From: a virus
Virus record (IMG/VR): IMGVR_UViG_3300029286_000036
Span: 1-64,000 of that record
Direction: 5' to 3' (one strand)
DNA: 64,000 bases
The notes beneath the pieces are model-generated. The model saw nothing but the letters and a program-made list of their open reading frames with translations, ran no database searches and was not told where the DNA came from. Position numbers and translations under genes: made by a program. Shown in pieces: positions 1-8,111 of the stretch (within the stretch, counting starts at the first letter, position 1; every line of letters begins with the position of its first letter).

Positions 1-239
1 ACTTTAAGCCTTGTTTTAAGTTATTTACAGCTACTTTAAGTAATATCACATCTGATTGATTGAATTGGAGTTGTTTTAGTGGGGTGGGGGTTTCGGTTGA
101 ATTAACAGTGGATGCCCATTCATATGCAGTCAAAATTTGTTTGCAATTATGGCAACAATGAGCTTTTGCATCTTATATTCATTTACTTGTCCACCTCTCT
201 TAATCTCATTTTACCACATATAATTCACAAAGTCAGTTA
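1..239. other. Left-edge region without a convincing gene
   Basis: No reading frame with a ribosome binding site and plausible protein is visible on either strand. The rightward 64-codon frame starting at 112 has no Shine-Dalgarno sequence and runs against all neighbours. On the minus strand, start codons downstream of the promoter-like site at 208-236 open only very short frames that end within about a dozen codons. It may be the leader of a gene beyond the left edge. Confidence 0.5.
208..236 (-). promoter_or_regulatory. Candidate leftward promoter (CTGACT-17-TAAAAT)
   Basis: Read on the minus strand, CTGACT is followed by 17 bp ending in TGG and then TAAAAT. The layout copies the promoter module found across the window, but the -35 box is weaker. 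It sits directly after the stop codon of the alanine-rich gene and would drive something off the left edge. Confidence 0.45.
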
Positions 240-830
240 TTATTTCAATAAACTTATCCCAAAGTTAATGATGCGGGACTGCATCTCTTTTTTAGCAGCA
301 GCATAAGCATAAGCAGCAGCAGCAGCATAATAAGCAGCAGCAGCATAAGCAGCATAATAAGCAGCATAAGCAGCATCAGCAGCAGCAGCATCAGCAGCAG
401 CAGCATCAGCATAAGCAGCAGCAGCAGCAGCAGCATCAACAGCAGCATCAGCATCAGCAGCATCAGCATGAGCAGCAGCAGCAGCAGCAGCATAAGCAGC
501 AGCAGCCCTTGCTTTATCTCGATTTGCTTTAGTATTTCTTTTCAAAACCACTTTAGCGGCATCTATTGCAGCTCTAGGTCTTTTGTCATCTGGGTGTTTC
601 TTTTCGAAAATCTCAATGACTTGCTCTGCTGCGAAGATAGCATAAGCCAACACTTGCTTTCTTTTCATAATCCGAGGAAGCAGCCATAATGCATAATCCA
701 GCTTCCCTGCTTCTACGAGTTTCTCCAAAAAATACCCATGTTGCTTATCTAAAAGATTCATCCCAGTTACATACTCCATCCCTTTTTCACATGCATGTTT
801 GCTTTCCAAAAACGCTTTAGTTATTTTCAT
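240..830 (-). CDS. Alanine-repeat Imm5-like protein
   Basis: 196 residues. The first ~110 residues resemble the Imm-5-like (putative immunity protein) family seen in phages and bacteria, including the stretch AIFAAEQVIEIFEKKHPDD followed by RPRAAIDAA. Residues ~110-178 are almost entirely Ala with periodic Asp, Tyr and His, encoded by a GCA-rich tract, and probably form a long helix. A short charged tail follows. In this family an Ala/Tyr-rich repeat after the conserved domain is common. The gene is monocistronic under a strong promoter (855-883). Family placement is from memory of the motif; the function in phage is unknown. Confidence 0.7.
   Translation of the reverse strand: MKITKAFLESKHACEKGMEYVTGMNLLDKQHGYFLEKLVEAGKLDYALWLLPRIMKRKQVLAYAIFAAEQVIEIFEKKHPDDKRPRAAIDAAKVVLKRNTKANRDKARAAAAYAAAAAAAHADAADADAAVDAAAAAAAYADAAAADAAAADAAYAAYYAAYAAAAYYAAAAAYAYAAAKKEMQSRIINFGISLLK
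294..506. repeat. GCA/GCT-type trinucleotide tract inside the alanine gene
   Basis: About 210 bp built from GCA units with interspersed ATA and ATC on the plus strand, giving Ala, Tyr and Asp codons on the minus strand. The length is a multiple of three in all parts, so slippage would change repeat number without breaking the frame. Confidence 0.9.
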
Positions 831-854
831 TGAATCCTCCTAAATTCCATTCCC

Positions 855-883
855 ATTATAACATACTTAATTTACAAAGTCAA
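855..883 (-). promoter_or_regulatory. Promoter TTGACT-17-TATAAT
   Basis: On the minus strand TTGACT, 17 bp ending TGT, then TATAAT. It lies 25 bp before the start codon of the alanine-repeat gene, with a GGAGG ribosome binding site in between. Confidence 0.85.
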
Positions 884-906
884 GGGTTTATTTGCTTCCT
901 TTAATC

Positions 907-959
907 TTTAGAAGTCGGATTTTGCGGGTGCGACTCGGGGGTTCGCCAGACCCTCTAAA
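907..959 (-). other. GC-rich three-way-junction fold, candidate structured RNA
   Basis: A GC-rich island in AT-rich surroundings that can fold into a compact three-way junction. Helix 1 is TTTAGA (907-912) with TCTAAA (954-959). Helix 2 is AGTCG (913-917) with CGACT (931-935). Helix 3 is GGG (937-939) with CCC (951-953), then GG (940-941) with CC (946-947) around a four-base loop. Leftward transcription would place it at the 3' end of the 36-codon gene, whose stop codon lies in helix 1. There is no U-tract, so it is not a normal terminator. Strand and expression are inferred. Confidence 0.4.
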
Positions 960-1065
960 AGTTTCTCTGAAATTCACCACATCTTTTGCATCTAACTAGA
1001 AAACAATAAGTAAATCTATATTTATGACCAAATATTAAACAGATTAATTTATTAATTGCCTTCAT
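955..1065 (-). CDS. Small CxxC protein, 36 aa
   Basis: Starts with MKAINKLICLIFGHKYR and contains the pair CKRC near residues 26-29. Short phage proteins with a hydrophobic start, a GHK motif and a CxxC pair are common, but I know no function. The ATG at 1065 has GGAGG four bases upstream; an ATG at 1068 is too close to that site. It overlaps the stop codon of the broken 66-codon gene upstream, so the two were probably translationally coupled. Confidence 0.6.
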   Translation of the reverse strand: MKAINKLICLIFGHKYRFTYCFLVRCKRCGEFQRNF

Positions 1066-1269
1066 CATTCCTCCGTATTTTCCATATACCATTTATACAG
1101 CGTTCTTATGCATTTTACGATAAACTCATCTGCTTGCTTTGAATCTAACTCATCCAATCTGTCCTCAAGTTCTGGAATTAATTCAATCGATTCATCATAA
1201 AATGAATGAATGAATTACCTTATCTAGCTGCATGTCAATTGCCCATTTCTTGAGTTCATCGTTATTCAT
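1065..1269 (-). pseudogene. 66-codon gene frameshifted by a 4-bp repeat
   Basis: A strong site (AAGGAG, eight bases before ATG at 1269) starts MNNDELKKWAIDMQLDKVIH, then the frame ends after 24 codons at TGA. The next frame continues at once as a plausible acidic helical protein (YDESIELIPELEDRLDEL, then DSKQADEFIVKCIRTLYKWY) to a stop at 1065. The junction is a run of three ATTC units. Removing one unit joins the two parts into a 66-residue protein that ends exactly where the next gene starts. It is either a real mutation, a slippage-switchable gene or a sequencing error. Function unknown. Confidence 0.75.
1201..1215. repeat. Tetranucleotide repeat (AATG)3 at the frameshift
   Basis: AATG AATG AATG AAT on the plus strand (ATTC units on the coding strand). 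It lies exactly at the point where the reading frame of the 66-codon gene breaks; losing one unit restores the frame. Confidence 0.85.
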
Positions 1270-1270
1270 T

Positions 1271-1480
1271 TTATTTCTCCTTTTTTACTTTAACTAACCT
1301 AGACCCACCACAATTAGGACAATAGGATGTTCCTAGAGTTCTGTTAAAGGTTAGTCCATTTGCATCCGATACTCTATATAACTCGTCAACAAACTCATGA
1401 TGACAGTGTTCATTTAAACATGTATACTTATAAAATCCCAAAGATTCTACTTCCATTTTAGGTTTATCTTTTTCATTCAT
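1271..1480 (-). CDS. Small zinc-ribbon protein
   Basis: 69 residues. Two metal-binding half sites are visible: CLNEHC with neighbouring His residues near positions 21-27, and CPNCGG near 54-59. This is the layout of a small zinc ribbon, as in many phage proteins that bind nucleic acid or other proteins. Start ATG follows AAGGAG by seven bases. It lies between two other small Cys-rich genes and shares their promoter at 1722-1750. No specific function can be assigned. Confidence 0.75.
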   Translation of the reverse strand: MNEKDKPKMEVESLGFYKYTCLNEHCHHEFVDELYRVSDANGLTFNRTLGTSYCPNCGGSRLVKVKKEK

Positions 1481-1482
1481 TG

Positions 1483-1680
1483 TTATTTCTCCTTTTTCTT
1501 CCTAGTCATAAAATTACTCTTATTAACGCAAGCAGTACATGATGAGATATGGGGATTACAGCAATCGCAGCAAGGCATTGTTTTCTCTAATTCATCCTCA
1601 TCTATTGGAATTGAGTTGTCTATTATGGGTTCATCTTTGTGAGTTTCTTGCTTTAAATGTGATTTCTTGATTTTACTCAT
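1483..1680 (-). CDS. Small Cys-rich protein
   Basis: The start is the ATG at 1680, which has AAGGAG eight bases upstream; an upstream ATG in the same frame lacks a site and overlaps the promoter region. The 65-residue product has a charged N-terminus and a cluster of six cysteines (CCDCC, then SSCTAC) that probably binds zinc. The next gene follows after two bases. Function unknown. Confidence 0.7.
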   Translation of the reverse strand: MSKIKKSHLKQETHKDEPIIDNSIPIDEDELEKTMPCCDCCNPHISSCTACVNKSNFMTRKKKEK

Positions 1681-1721
1681 GTGACTCCTTATCATTGAAT
1701 TTATATTCCCCTTCTGAATAT

Positions 1722-1750
1722 AATATATCATATTAATATTATATTGTCAA
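1722..1750 (-). promoter_or_regulatory. Promoter TTGACA-17-TATATT
   Basis: On the minus strand the element AAAATAATCCTTGACA, 17 bp ending TGA, then TATATT. The TAA stop of the mom gene is inside the A-rich upstream part. It drives the small zinc-protein genes to the left. Confidence 0.85.
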
Positions 1751-1753
1751 GGA

Positions 1754-2371
1754 TTATTTTGGATATTTCTCTTGTTTATATTTAATAATATTATAATTGG
1801 GCTTTTTACCTGTAATGTAAATATAACGATGCTTGCGGGGTCTTGGCTTTAAATAGAAATTATCTCCGTATATCTCACGCATCTTATCAGCTCTGTGCTC
1901 CATTCCTCTGGTCTTATCTGCAATTGTACATCCATGTAAATGTTCCATTCCTTTTACTTTCCAATCTGTTCTTTTAGCTGATAATCCATAATATTTAAAG
2001 TTACATGCTTGATATACATATCCCTTATGATTCTGTTCTGTATCTGCAAATGAGACCACAATTGAATTGGGAGGTAATAGCTTGGGACTCTTAGATACCA
2101 AGAAGGATGCCTCATTTGGGAGATTATTGAGTAAACAAAGACGATTCAACTCAAGAACTCTGGAAATATTCTCTTTACCTGCTACTCCCATTCTTAAAGT
2201 AGATGATGGAGGGGTGCCGTAAGTTGCAATCCCAACTAATAGTTCATTAAGGAATAATCCATAAGCATAAGATATAGATGGGCTTCGATGTGCATAATGA
2301 ATATTTAATATAAATGGAAGAGATTCTGCTCTGGATATTAACTTAACAATATAATCATGCTTGTTCATCAT
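1754..2371 (-). CDS. mom: Mom-like DNA modification protein (GNAT fold)
   Basis: 205 residues. Resembles phage Mu Mom and its relatives, which convert adenine in DNA to a carbamoylmethyl form and so block restriction enzymes. Recognisable blocks are SYAYGLFLNELLVGIATYG, ELNRLCLLNNLPNEASF, a VSFADT motif, GYVYQACNFKYYGLSAKRTDW and a basic tail PRPRKHRYIY. Mom is a member of the GNAT acetyltransferase superfamily. No second modification gene is adjacent. There is no ribosome binding site: the first of two adjacent ATGs lies four bases after the -10 box, so the message is probably leaderless. Single gene under its own promoter. Confidence 0.88.
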   Translation of the reverse strand: MMNKHDYIVKLISRAESLPFILNIHYAHRSPSISYAYGLFLNELLVGIATYGTPPSSTLRMGVAGKENISRVLELNRLCLLNNLPNEASFLVSKSPKLLPPNSIVVSFADTEQNHKGYVYQACNFKYYGLSAKRTDWKVKGMEHLHGCTIADKTRGMEHRADKMREIYGDNFYLKPRPRKHRYIYITGKKPNYNIIKYKQEKYPK

Positions 2372-2375
2372 TAAT

Positions 2376-2404
2376 ATAATATCATATTAAGTTAATAAAG
2401 TCAA
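2376..2404 (-). promoter_or_regulatory. Promoter TTGACT-17-TATTAT of mom
   Basis: On the minus strand TTGACT, 17 bp ending TGA, then TATTAT, with the first ATG of mom only four bases later. Transcription would start at or inside the start codons. Confidence 0.85.
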
Positions 2405-2423
2405 GGAAATAGTTAATAAATAG

Positions 2424-4301
2424 TTATTTGATGCTTTTAAGTAATTGATTTAGTTCAATTATTCTAAGAGCTTTATTTATTAAATCTGAGCTTTTAACTG
2501 TATCAATGAAGTTATCTATTAAAGGAGCTAATCCCTTAAGAATATCTCCATTTGGCCATAAACCATCGGTTTCAGTACATCCAGCTAAATATGTATTCTC
2601 ACGATTATTCTCTTTTAGTTTATTTTGGATATGACTTTCAAATGCTCTTGCAAACATCTCACATCTATCAGTCCAATAACTACCTTCTAGTCCCATTTCT
2701 TGTAATTTCTTAACTGTTACACTAACCTTATCGTAATAAGCTTGCCATTCTGGGGATGAGGTTAATTTTCTAATAGATTTCTCAACTGGATTCTGATTTT
2801 CCTCTAAATGAGTAGCAGATTCAGTAATATATCCCTGTTTTCCAGTATTAGCTACATTTACTAAATTATCTAATGCATGTCCCCATTCATGGGCAAGTGA
2901 GCCTATTCCATTCTTACGAGTTAAATTGATTACCATTAATTGAGGTTCATAATGAGCTAATGCCTCTCCCTTGCCTCTTGCTCCTATTGCAACAGCTAAT
3001 TTACCATTAAATGATACATATTTCTCAGGGATTCCAGTAATATCCGATAAGTCTTTAAATGCTGTTGTTAAAGACTTTAAATGATATTCACGTTCATCAT
3101 CTGTAACTGAGTTACCATATTGTAAGCCTCTAAGTTGCATTGTCTTTAACAATTCATTCTCAGCTCCAGCAACTGTCTTAAGTTCATTATACTCTGGACC
3201 AACTCGTTTTGCTTTTTTATTGTAAAAATCAGATGCTTTTATCTTCTTTTCAGTTACTCCTTTAATCTTATCTAAGGATTCGCCTTCAAGAATTCTAGTT
3301 GCAAATTCAACCTTTTGAGAACCAACTAATTCATCTGCATTCATTTTAGTTACAACAGATGCAAAATCCTTATATATCCCACTAATTGCAGATAATTTAT
3401 TATTATAATAACTTGCTAATAGATGTGCAGTTCCTGAGTATTTATCTGTAGCTTGAATTCCTTGAACCATTTGTTTAACTTTATCCATCAATTTTTGTCT
3501 TAAATCTGTGAATTTTGTGGAAGTCTGTGATAATTCACCTAAGAAAGTATTTAATGTTTCAATTGCTTCAACGTATTCTTTTCTGTTGATTTTATCTAAT
3601 TCATCTTTCTTTATGCCAACATACCCCTCACCCATGTCATATACTGATGTGTTTCGGCTGTAAATATCTATTCTACCCATCGTTCCCTTAGGGGTTCTGT
3701 ATGCTACAAATCCATCTGGACTTACCCTAGTAGGCATTTCATAAGGTTTTGCAGGTATATTCTTAATTGCATAATAAGCCATTAATCGAACTTCGAGATT
3801 ATCATTTGTTAATCCAGTTATTAAATCAACAGGATTTTGTTTTAAAATGACATCTCTTTTTACGGATTCAATTTGTCCAGTAGATTCAGCGTGCTCTAAT
3901 CCTTTCCATTCATTTCTTTTGTGACGTGCGGATTCAGCCACATCTTCACCCTTATTCTGGAACTTAGATTTGCGAGCATAAGCATATTCGCCTTCTTCTA
4001 AGTCATGTTTAAGTTCTTTAGATACTTCAGCACGGACTTCAGATTCTGCTTCTGATGTTCTTTTATCTATATCAGCCATCATCTTAGCTTCTTGGTCTTC
4101 TTCATGTGCTGCTGCTTGTTGTGGAGTAGGTTCTGCTCCTTCTATCTCTTTACCATGTTCATCTTGATAAAAATATTTATAATTACCGCTTGAACCTTCT
4201 CTTCTGATGTATTTATGATACATTGATTTTCTTAGTTCTTCACATAAATCTTTCATTTGAAGGGATTTACTGAAAGTCTGGAATAAATTACTTTTGCTCA
4301 T
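2424..4301 (-). CDS. Polyvalent protein with HEWGH metallopeptidase domain
   Basis: About 625 residues. Residues ~30-50 carry the module KYIRREGSSGNYKY, also present in the neighbouring 979-residue protein. A coiled, charged middle is followed by a C-terminal zinc-peptidase-like domain with HEWGH (~475-479) and a later EMFARAFE segment that could supply the third ligand; this matches the large polyvalent protein-associated domain LPD1. Such proteins are often injected with phage DNA. The ATG at 4301 has GGGG upstream and is preferred over the ATG at 4313; it overlaps the end of the upstream gene. The last residues read ELNQLLKSIK, a motif repeated in the neighbour. Confidence 0.7.
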   Translation of the reverse strand: MSKSNLFQTFSKSLQMKDLCEELRKSMYHKYIRREGSSGNYKYFYQDEHGKEIEGAEPTPQQAAAHEEDQEAKMMADIDKRTSEAESEVRAEVSKELKHDLEEGEYAYARKSKFQNKGEDVAESARHKRNEWKGLEHAESTGQIESVKRDVILKQNPVDLITGLTNDNLEVRLMAYYAIKNIPAKPYEMPTRVSPDGFVAYRTPKGTMGRIDIYSRNTSVYDMGEGYVGIKKDELDKINRKEYVEAIETLNTFLGELSQTSTKFTDLRQKLMDKVKQMVQGIQATDKYSGTAHLLASYYNNKLSAISGIYKDFASVVTKMNADELVGSQKVEFATRILEGESLDKIKGVTEKKIKASDFYNKKAKRVGPEYNELKTVAGAENELLKTMQLRGLQYGNSVTDDEREYHLKSLTTAFKDLSDITGIPEKYVSFNGKLAVAIGARGKGEALAHYEPQLMVINLTRKNGIGSLAHEWGHALDNLVNVANTGKQGYITESATHLEENQNPVEKSIRKLTSSPEWQAYYDKVSVTVKKLQEMGLEGSYWTDRCEMFARAFESHIQNKLKENNRENTYLAGCTETDGLWPNGDILKGLAPLIDNFIDTVKSSDLINKALRIIELNQLLKSIK

Positions 4302-7227
4302 TTTTAACCCCATATTGTGTGAGTTGATTAAATTGTTCTAATGCTGCATCTATATCACCATATGATGCTTTTAGTCCATCTGTATTCATAAAACTAGGAT
4401 GTCTTAAGGCATTGTGCATCTTATTCTTTAATCCGGCCAGTCCTAATAATGATTCTTCTAGTTCATTTAAGTCTAGTGAATCATTTGCTGCTTTTAGTTT
4501 TTTTATTATTGTGTCAGTTGATTCAAAATCATCACTTTGGATTAAATCTATTCCTTCTAAACTTTCAGCTAATTTTATTAACTTATCAGTTGTTTTTTGT
4601 AATGTCTTATGGTCTGAGTTTGTTAATTCCTTGCCCATTGCTTTTTTATGAAATATCTCATGAACCTTAGTGAAATTATCTACTACATCTTGACCTATTG
4701 GTGCGAGATTTCCTTCTTTTGCATAATCTTTAGCAAATTTCACATCACCATTGGCAGCCACGTAATCGCTCATCTTAACTTTAATGGCTCCTTTCTCTGC
4801 TCCATCAACTCTTATGATTCCATCAGTTCCACCATTGTCAAGGTATTTCTTATATGCTTTTACGTAAATATCCTTTTCTCCCTTCTGGTCTGCTGAGTAT
4901 ATGTAGTTCGTTCCTCTTGAGTATATCGAAACATAATCCTTTGGTTGTTTCTTATAATAACTCATTAAGGCATCATAACCTTGTTGATGTTCATCTCCTC
5001 TTGCCATTGGAATTATCCCATCTTTATCGTTAAGTGGAATCATTACATATCCTACATCATCCATTTGTCCTTTCTTTTGGTCTTTGGATATTGAATTGCC
5101 AACTAATATCTTAGCTTTCCAATTCTTAGCGTTACTTAAATCTCCTTCCATTTGGAAATTCTCAGGTTTTGCTTTCGAGTCTAATTTAAGGGATGTTTTA
5201 ATTTCTTCTTTAGATGCAGAGAGTTTATTTGTTAAGTCTTTGATTTTACTTGTCTTATCTTTTTTAGTTTCTTTTAACTTATCATTTAACTCTTTAATCT
5301 TCTTAGGTTTTTCTGCCCCCGCATCTTTCATTTCATCAAAATTAAAATTCAATGCAAATTTCTTCTTCTCGCCATTTGCTAATTCCATTTCACTATACAT
5401 ATCAGTTGCATCTGCTTTTTCTTCCCAACCCTGACCTGTTTGCATCTTCCCTTCATTCTCACCTGTTGTATATATCATTTCGTTGTTGCCTTTGTCACCA
5501 TATATAATAGAATCTTGATTAAACTGTTTTCCTAATTCTACTAGTTTTTTTCTATCTGCTCCCATTACTAAGAATGAGTCCTCTTCTTCACCGTATTTCC
5601 CTTTCATGTCCACATATTCTATTCCAGCATCATCAAGGGCTGTTCTTAATTTGTCATATCTTTCTTCTATTGCCTTGTCATCCATTTTGGAGTCTTGAGG
5701 GCTATTTGGATTCTTTCCAGCCGATATCATTCCGAATTGTTCTGTGTTTAACGTACTTTCAAGTTTCTCTTGGCTTATCTTTGTTGTTGTATGATACTTA
5801 GAAGTTCTTTCACCTTTTACATCTTTTCCCTTGACATCGTTGATAAAGTTCTGTAGTGCTTCTCTTGGAGTCTCGCCATTTGCACCATATTTATCTTGGA
5901 AGTTTTGAGCAACTTGAGGAGATACATTAATCTCTTGTATTTTCTTGTAAGCTTCATCTATATTAAACTTAGCATCTCTAATGATATCTTCAAAATGCTC
6001 AGTCTTTGAATAGTCTACTTCTTCTTTCTTACCTTTAGGTTTTTTAACTTCTTCAAACTTAGGTTGGTCTTTTTTAGGTGCTTCTTCAGATATAGGGGAT
6101 TTTGCTTCTTTAACTGAAAGCCATTGACCTGATTGTTCCTTACGATAATCCACTCCACCCCATTTACGCACGGTTCCTGCTGGGAGTGGTTTGCCTTTGG
6201 ATAATATTTCATTGAGTTCGGAGATTTCGAGGGATTTACTAACTGGTTCATCTTTCTCTACTTCTTGCTTATCAAATAATGCAACAACGCCAGCCATCTT
6301 GCCACCCATTGCACTGTTCTTATATCCTGCATACCCTGCTGATTTTATCTGATTTTCCATATCGGTAGCATCTTGGAAAGGCACCTTAAACTTAGCTTTC
6401 ATTTTCTCAATATCTGCCACATCTATTATATTCTCAGGGCGTTTAACTTTGTACATCTTTTTAGCTGCTGAGGTTACTAATACTTCATGGTCTTTTTTGT
6501 CTGGACTTTCATAATAATAAGAGCGAGGTGGTCTGTTTGGTCTGTCTGTCTCTTGTCCTGCTGCTGCCGTTCCTTGTTTATGCGGGTCAATTACATCAAG
6601 ATTCTCTTTAGTTGAATAATGGTATAAATAGGTATAGTTTCCTGAGGTTCCTTCCCTTTTTATGTACTTATGGGTCATAGCTTTGTTTAAAGCTGAGGTT
6701 AATACAGTATACTCACTATTTTTCTCATTCTCACGTTTAGTCATTTCATGATTTGATTTAATTTCATCTAAAACAGACTGTTTGTCCTTTTCTATCTGTT
6801 CTGGTGATGTAATGGGTTCTTTATATTTAATATTGTTTAATATACCATCTTTATCTTCTATTGCTTTTTCGATACCAGTGGATAATAGCTTTTTAAGTGC
6901 GTCTATCTTTTCAAGGGTTGCTCTATCTTCTCCTGCTATTTGAGATAACTCAGCTACTTCTTGTTTAATTTCATGTGCTGGTTTATTTAAGTAAGCGTCC
7001 ACATTTATTGGGTTACGTCTTTCTTCTTCTAGCTTGATTTGTTTGTTTTCTTCATGTAACTTAGTAAAATACTTATTGTACTCTGCTTGTTCTTTTAGGT
7101 CTTTTGGGGTAGATTCGTGGTAAATATACTTAGCTTGGTCGCCTGTGCCTAGCTTGGCTAAATACTTATGATTAAAGCTTTTTAGCAATTCATTTAATTC
7201 TTGTATATCTTTTTTAGAGTCTGACAT
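4288..7227 (-). CDS. Large polyvalent protein, 979 aa
   Basis: A long, lysine- and glutamate-rich, probably modular protein. Two copies of a short module are visible, HKYLAKLGTGDQAKYIYHE (20-38) and HKYIKREGTSGNYTYLYH (187-204), and a third, weaker one near 352-371 (VRKWGGVDYRKEQSGQW). The segment after the second module (~203-320: YHYSTKENLDVIDPHKQGT onward) resembles an ADP-ribosyltransferase-like or related domain of phage polyvalent proteins, but I cannot confirm a catalytic set. Residues ~640-690 are coiled coil. ELNELLKS-type motifs occur near the N-terminus and around 337-343. Late position next to head genes suggests a virion-packaged, host-acting protein. Confidence 0.6.
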   Translation of the reverse strand: MSDSKKDIQELNELLKSFNHKYLAKLGTGDQAKYIYHESTPKDLKEQAEYNKYFTKLHEENKQIKLEEERRNPINVDAYLNKPAHEIKQEVAELSQIAGEDRATLEKIDALKKLLSTGIEKAIEDKDGILNNIKYKEPITSPEQIEKDKQSVLDEIKSNHEMTKRENEKNSEYTVLTSALNKAMTHKYIKREGTSGNYTYLYHYSTKENLDVIDPHKQGTAAAGQETDRPNRPPRSYYYESPDKKDHEVLVTSAAKKMYKVKRPENIIDVADIEKMKAKFKVPFQDATDMENQIKSAGYAGYKNSAMGGKMAGVVALFDKQEVEKDEPVSKSLEISELNEILSKGKPLPAGTVRKWGGVDYRKEQSGQWLSVKEAKSPISEEAPKKDQPKFEEVKKPKGKKEEVDYSKTEHFEDIIRDAKFNIDEAYKKIQEINVSPQVAQNFQDKYGANGETPREALQNFINDVKGKDVKGERTSKYHTTTKISQEKLESTLNTEQFGMISAGKNPNSPQDSKMDDKAIEERYDKLRTALDDAGIEYVDMKGKYGEEEDSFLVMGADRKKLVELGKQFNQDSIIYGDKGNNEMIYTTGENEGKMQTGQGWEEKADATDMYSEMELANGEKKKFALNFNFDEMKDAGAEKPKKIKELNDKLKETKKDKTSKIKDLTNKLSASKEEIKTSLKLDSKAKPENFQMEGDLSNAKNWKAKILVGNSISKDQKKGQMDDVGYVMIPLNDKDGIIPMARGDEHQQGYDALMSYYKKQPKDYVSIYSRGTNYIYSADQKGEKDIYVKAYKKYLDNGGTDGIIRVDGAEKGAIKVKMSDYVAANGDVKFAKDYAKEGNLAPIGQDVVDNFTKVHEIFHKKAMGKELTNSDHKTLQKTTDKLIKLAESLEGIDLIQSDDFESTDTIIKKLKAANDSLDLNELEESLLGLAGLKNKMHNALRHPSFMNTDGLKASYGDIDAALEQFNQLTQYGVKNEQK

Positions 7228-7230
7228 TAT

Positions 7231-8106
7231 CTACTCCTTGTTGTTTAGCTTTTCGTATTCGGATAGATACATTAAATTGGCTCTTTTCGTAGCTCTTCCG
7301 TTTAATTGGTCAGTAAGAGTCTGTCTCTTCATTCCTACGGATTCGGCTGCCATTGTAACTGTTGGATATATCTTTTTTGTTTTAGTATCTATTACTGAGG
7401 TCTTGTGAAAAGATGTTTCTCCTTTTAGTTTTTTATCTAAATTTATCTTGCTCAATAGAGCTTTAGTTTCATCTGAAACAAATCTACCCTTTTGAGCTCT
7501 ACTCATGTTCAATTTAGCTTGTTTCGTATGCTTTTTTCCTGTTTGTGTTTTTATAAGTTTTTGTTTCGATTCTTCCTTCCATATATAACCCATGTGAGAC
7601 TTACTCATTTGTTTTAAAAGTTCTTCTGAATAAACTCCAGTTTTACCTTTACTCCAAGATGTTTTTCCCTTATTTGCATTGGAAATTTTATCTTTGGTTT
7701 CTTGTGTATGTTTTTTACCATAAAAGGGATTATTCTTTCCCCCAGTTGCATTTCTTAATTTTTGAGTAGTCTCTTCTGAAAATACACCAGTTTTTCCTTT
7801 ATTCCAAGGAGCTAAACCACTTATTCCTTCTCCTCCTAAAGTTAAGTTAGCCTTACATAAATTTTGAGATTTATAAAATGAAATATGCTCCTTTTCCTTC
7901 TCAAATGATTTTATTTCTGTAAGATTATCTATTATAATTTCTACTCTATAACCACATTTACTTACTATATTACGCCAATAGCTGTTTCTTCCAGACTCGC
8001 TCCATGCTCTATAGCCGTAGCCTTTACCAACATAAAAAACTTCCCCATTATCTAATCTAATGTGTTTGTAAATATAAAATCTTTTTGGTAATTCTCTTTT
8101 CAACAC
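7231..8106 (-). CDS. GIY-YIG homing endonuclease with NUMOD3 repeats
   Basis: 291 residues. The N-terminal catalytic domain has YIYKHIRLDNGEVFYVGKG and an Arg in GYRAW. The middle holds several NUMOD3 DNA-binding repeats (NPFYGKKHTQETKDKIS and similar), and the end resembles a NUMOD1/IENR1 helix-turn-helix (TVTMAAESVGMKRQTLTDQL). These make site-specific cuts that copy their own gene into empty alleles. It is inserted exactly between the connector-like gene and the polyvalent gene. The start is non-ATG (GTG at 8106 or TTG at 8103) after a GAGG site. Confidence 0.9.
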   Translation of the reverse strand: MLKRELPKRFYIYKHIRLDNGEVFYVGKGYGYRAWSESGRNSYWRNIVSKCGYRVEIIIDNLTEIKSFEKEKEHISFYKSQNLCKANLTLGGEGISGLAPWNKGKTGVFSEETTQKLRNATGGKNNPFYGKKHTQETKDKISNANKGKTSWSKGKTGVYSEELLKQMSKSHMGYIWKEESKQKLIKTQTGKKHTKQAKLNMSRAQKGRFVSDETKALLSKINLDKKLKGETSFHKTSVIDTKTKKIYPTVTMAAESVGMKRQTLTDQLNGRATKRANLMYLSEYEKLNNKE

Positions 8107-8111
8107 AGCCT

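Noticed and set aside
112-306. Rightward 64-codon frame at the left edge
   Set aside because: No ribosome site, runs against all neighbours and overlaps the coding repeat of the alanine-rich gene.
254-493. Leu/Met-rich frames over the GCA tract
   Set aside because: They are alternative-frame readings of the trinucleotide repeat inside the alanine gene.
903-966. tRNA-like cloverleaf (GGGGGTTCGCCAG resembling a T arm)
   Set aside because: The acceptor-like stem has six pairs, there is no anticodon arm, and the T-arm-like part does not form five pairs with a seven-base loop. Kept only as a three-way-junction fold.
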